Assembly: GCA_029251065.1 (NCBI GenBank)
Contig: JAQXEB010000062.1
Location: 1 to 6,599, forward strand
Source: Luminiphilus sp.
Lineage (GTDB): Bacteria; Pseudomonadota; Gammaproteobacteria; Pseudomonadales; Halieaceae
Direction of reading: 5' to 3'
Length of the DNA: 6,599 nucleotides
The position numbers and the translations under genes are program-made. How positions within the stretch are numbered: position 1 is the first letter of the stretch; every line of letters starts with the position of its first letter. Below are positions 5,562 to 6,599 of the stretch, piece after piece. The notes under the pieces are model-generated. The model saw only the letters and a program-made list of their open reading frames with translations. It made no database searches and was not told the DNA's origin.

Positions 5562-6286
5562 CGCGCGTTGTTGTCACTCGGGCGACTGAGGACGCTGAGC
5601 GTCTTGGTCGAAGGCTTTCAGACGCGGGTCATGTTGCGATTCAACTGCCATTGATGGCCATCGAGCCGACGGGGGTTTCCTGGGATATGGACAGTACACC
5701 CGCGGTGACAACGATCCATATTTTTACTTCTGTGAACGCGGTGCGCTATTGCTTGTCTGGGCTCACCCGGGGTAGTGCGTCGTCGCTAAAGCAGGTCATT
5801 GCGGTTGGACTTCGGACTCGCACCGCCCTGGCTGATGCGGGAATTCAGGCGAGCAGTCCAGCCAGAGAGGACTCCGAGGGTATTCTTGAGTTGCTTGAGG
5901 CGACTTATAGTACGCCCACTCACGCCGTTATCATTAAGGGAGAGGGCGGTCGTGACGTCCTGAGTGAGGCCTTATTGTCACGCAATATTCAGGTGACGAC
6001 CGTGGATTGCTACCGTCGCACCTGGCCTGTGATTTCGACTGAGGATCTGCGCCACGCGGTCAGTTTGGATGAGCCGAGCGTTGTGCATGTAGCCAGCGGC
6101 GAGACGCTACAGCGCTTGTCTCAGCTCTGTTTAGAGCAGGATTTACAGGTGCTCAACGTTCACCGTATTGTTGTGCCCTCACAGCGTGTAGCTGAGACCG
6201 CTCAAGAGCTCGGTTGGCAATCGCGTATAGTAGCTGAGGGAGCAAGCGACGAGGCATTGCTGCGAGTCATCGCTCAATTGCCTTAG
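5558..6286 (+). CDS. hemD: Uroporphyrinogen-III synthase
   Basis: HemD cyclises hydroxymethylbilane with inversion of ring D to give uroporphyrinogen III, acting directly after HemC. The product is 242 residues (E. coli 246). Family sequence conservation is low, but the fold's markers are present: N-terminal VVVTRATEDAERLGRRL, QLPLMAIEP (29-37), IFTSVNAVRY (55-64), VIAVGLRTRTAL (80-91), IIKGEGGRDVLSEAL (125-139), VDCYRR (149-154), HVASGETLQRL (177-187) and the C-terminal VVPSQRVAETAQELGW (205-220). The last parts match E. coli GNGGRELI, CYQR, TSGEMLQQL and VSERLAKLARELGW. The start is GTG at 5558, inside the hemC stop (GTGA), with no strong ribosome-binding site, so translation is probably coupled to hemC. 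That 1:1 link makes sense because hydroxymethylbilane cyclises spontaneously to the wrong isomer if HemD is limiting. Confidence 0.95.
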   Translation: MTRVVVTRATEDAERLGRRLSDAGHVAIQLPLMAIEPTGVSWDMDSTPAVTTIHIFTSVNAVRYCLSGLTRGSASSLKQVIAVGLRTRTALADAGIQASSPAREDSEGILELLEATYSTPTHAVIIKGEGGRDVLSEALLSRNIQVTTVDCYRRTWPVISTEDLRHAVSLDEPSVVHVASGETLQRLSQLCLEQDLQVLNVHRIVVPSQRVAETAQELGWQSRIVAEGASDEALLRVIAQLP

Positions 6287-6302
6287 TGGATAATGGCGTT
6301 AC

Positions 6303-6310
6303 CAAGGGGG
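6303..6310 (+). promoter_or_regulatory. Ribosome-binding site for hemX
   Basis: The purine-rich CAAGGGGG lies in the 28-bp hemD-hemX gap, about 4 nt before ATG at 6315. The gap contains no terminator-like hairpin with a T tract, consistent with hemX being in the operon. Confidence 0.6.
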
Positions 6311-6314
6311 GTGC

Positions 6315-6599
6315 ATGAGTGAGCAGCAACGTGGTGTCAAAGCGCGCCAAAAGGCGAGTTGGGTCGGCCGATTTACGGTCGTCTTGCTGCTACTGGTTTT
6401 GGCCGTCGCCGGCGGTGCATCGTACTATTACGTGATGCCCCTTGTTGGCGAGGTTCTGGAAGAACAGGCGGCAATGAAGGCAAGTATCAAGGAGTTTAGG
6501 GACGCTGATAAGGCCCTTCGAGGCGATATTCCTGAACTTCTAAACGCAGCAATACAGCGTGAGTTAGAGACGCTGCGCGAGGTTCAGTCGGCGGAAATT
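6315..6599 (+). CDS. hemX: HemX-family membrane protein, N-terminal part (runs off the right edge)
   Basis: The visible 95 residues show a polar, basic N-terminus (MSEQQRGVKARQKASWVGR) and one transmembrane segment at about residues 20-40 (FTVVLLLLVLAVAGG then ASYYYV). A long charged helix follows, rich in Glu, Lys and Ala, with heptad-like spacing (EVLEEQAAMKASIKEF, ELLNAAIQRELETLREV). This single-span plus periplasmic coiled-coil layout is that of HemX (Pfam family HemX). The proteins are often labelled uroporphyrinogen-III C-methyltransferase although they lack that domain; a role in organising haem synthesis at the inner membrane is suspected but not settled. Position directly behind hemD is the main support, since the sequence itself is low in conserved motifs. 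The C-terminal globular part is outside the window. hemY would be expected next. Confidence 0.85.
   Translation, partial: MSEQQRGVKARQKASWVGRFTVVLLLLVLAVAGGASYYYVMPLVGEVLEEQAAMKASIKEFRDADKALRGDIPELLNAAIQRELETLREVQSAEI

Noticed and set aside
5176..5577. 133-codon open frame on the minus strand inside hemC
   Set aside because: It is antisense to a fully conserved gene, has a low-complexity His/Arg/Pro/Gln-rich translation and resembles no family; a by-product of hemC codon use.
6287..6304. Small hairpin (TGG-a-TAA / TTA-CCA) between hemD and hemX as a terminator
   Set aside because: The stem is only six pairs with a bulge, is A/T-rich in the middle and is followed by G residues rather than a T tract.

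Overview
This window is a compact housekeeping stretch of a gammaproteobacterial chromosome, roughly 50-55% G+C by eye. The gene content (lptM-lysA-dapF, cyaY, argH, hemC-hemD-hemX) is the set that sits together in E. coli and Pseudomonas relatives. A DUF3187-type exported protein and the loss of genes that normally separate these blocks suggest a marine, moderately streamlined lineage such as the Halieaceae/OM60 or a related group. That lineage call is an inference. No mobile element, CRISPR array, tRNA/rRNA gene or foreign-looking block is visible.

Layout. (1) Positions 1-1758, minus strand: a lysine/diaminopimelate operon read in the order lptM (a 40-residue lipoprotein easily missed), lysA and dapF. 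DapF runs off the left edge of the window. (2) A 97-bp divergent intergenic region (1759-1855). (3) Positions 1856-3153, plus strand: cyaY (frataxin-like), overlapped by a gene for a secreted DUF3187 protein of unknown function. (4) Positions 3162-4559, minus strand: argH, convergent with the DUF3187 gene across only 8 bp. (5) A 93-bp divergent region (4560-4652). (6) Positions 4653-6599, plus strand: hemC, hemD and the first 95 codons of hemX, an operon for uroporphyrinogen III formation plus the membrane protein HemX. HemX runs off the right edge.

How the genes work together. LysA and DapF are the last two enzymes of lysine synthesis: DapF makes meso-diaminopimelate, also a peptidoglycan building block, and LysA decarboxylates it to lysine. 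LptM is an outer-membrane lipoprotein that assists assembly of the LPS translocon. CyaY binds iron and modulates Fe-S cluster assembly. ArgH completes arginine synthesis. HemC and HemD turn porphobilinogen into uroporphyrinogen III. Coding is very dense: a 4-nt overlap for lysA/dapF, a 4-nt overlap for hemC/hemD, a 7-nt overlap for cyaY/DUF3187 and an 8-nt gap for lptM/lysA. There is no gap above 100 bp, and no convincing intrinsic terminator was found.

Novelty assessment. Nothing here looks like a new defence, mobile or biosynthetic system. The points worth a second look are the uncharacterised DUF3187 protein coupled to cyaY, the hidden lptM gene with a very short predicted leader, and the arrangement in which argH directly abuts hemC and DUF3187 directly follows cyaY.
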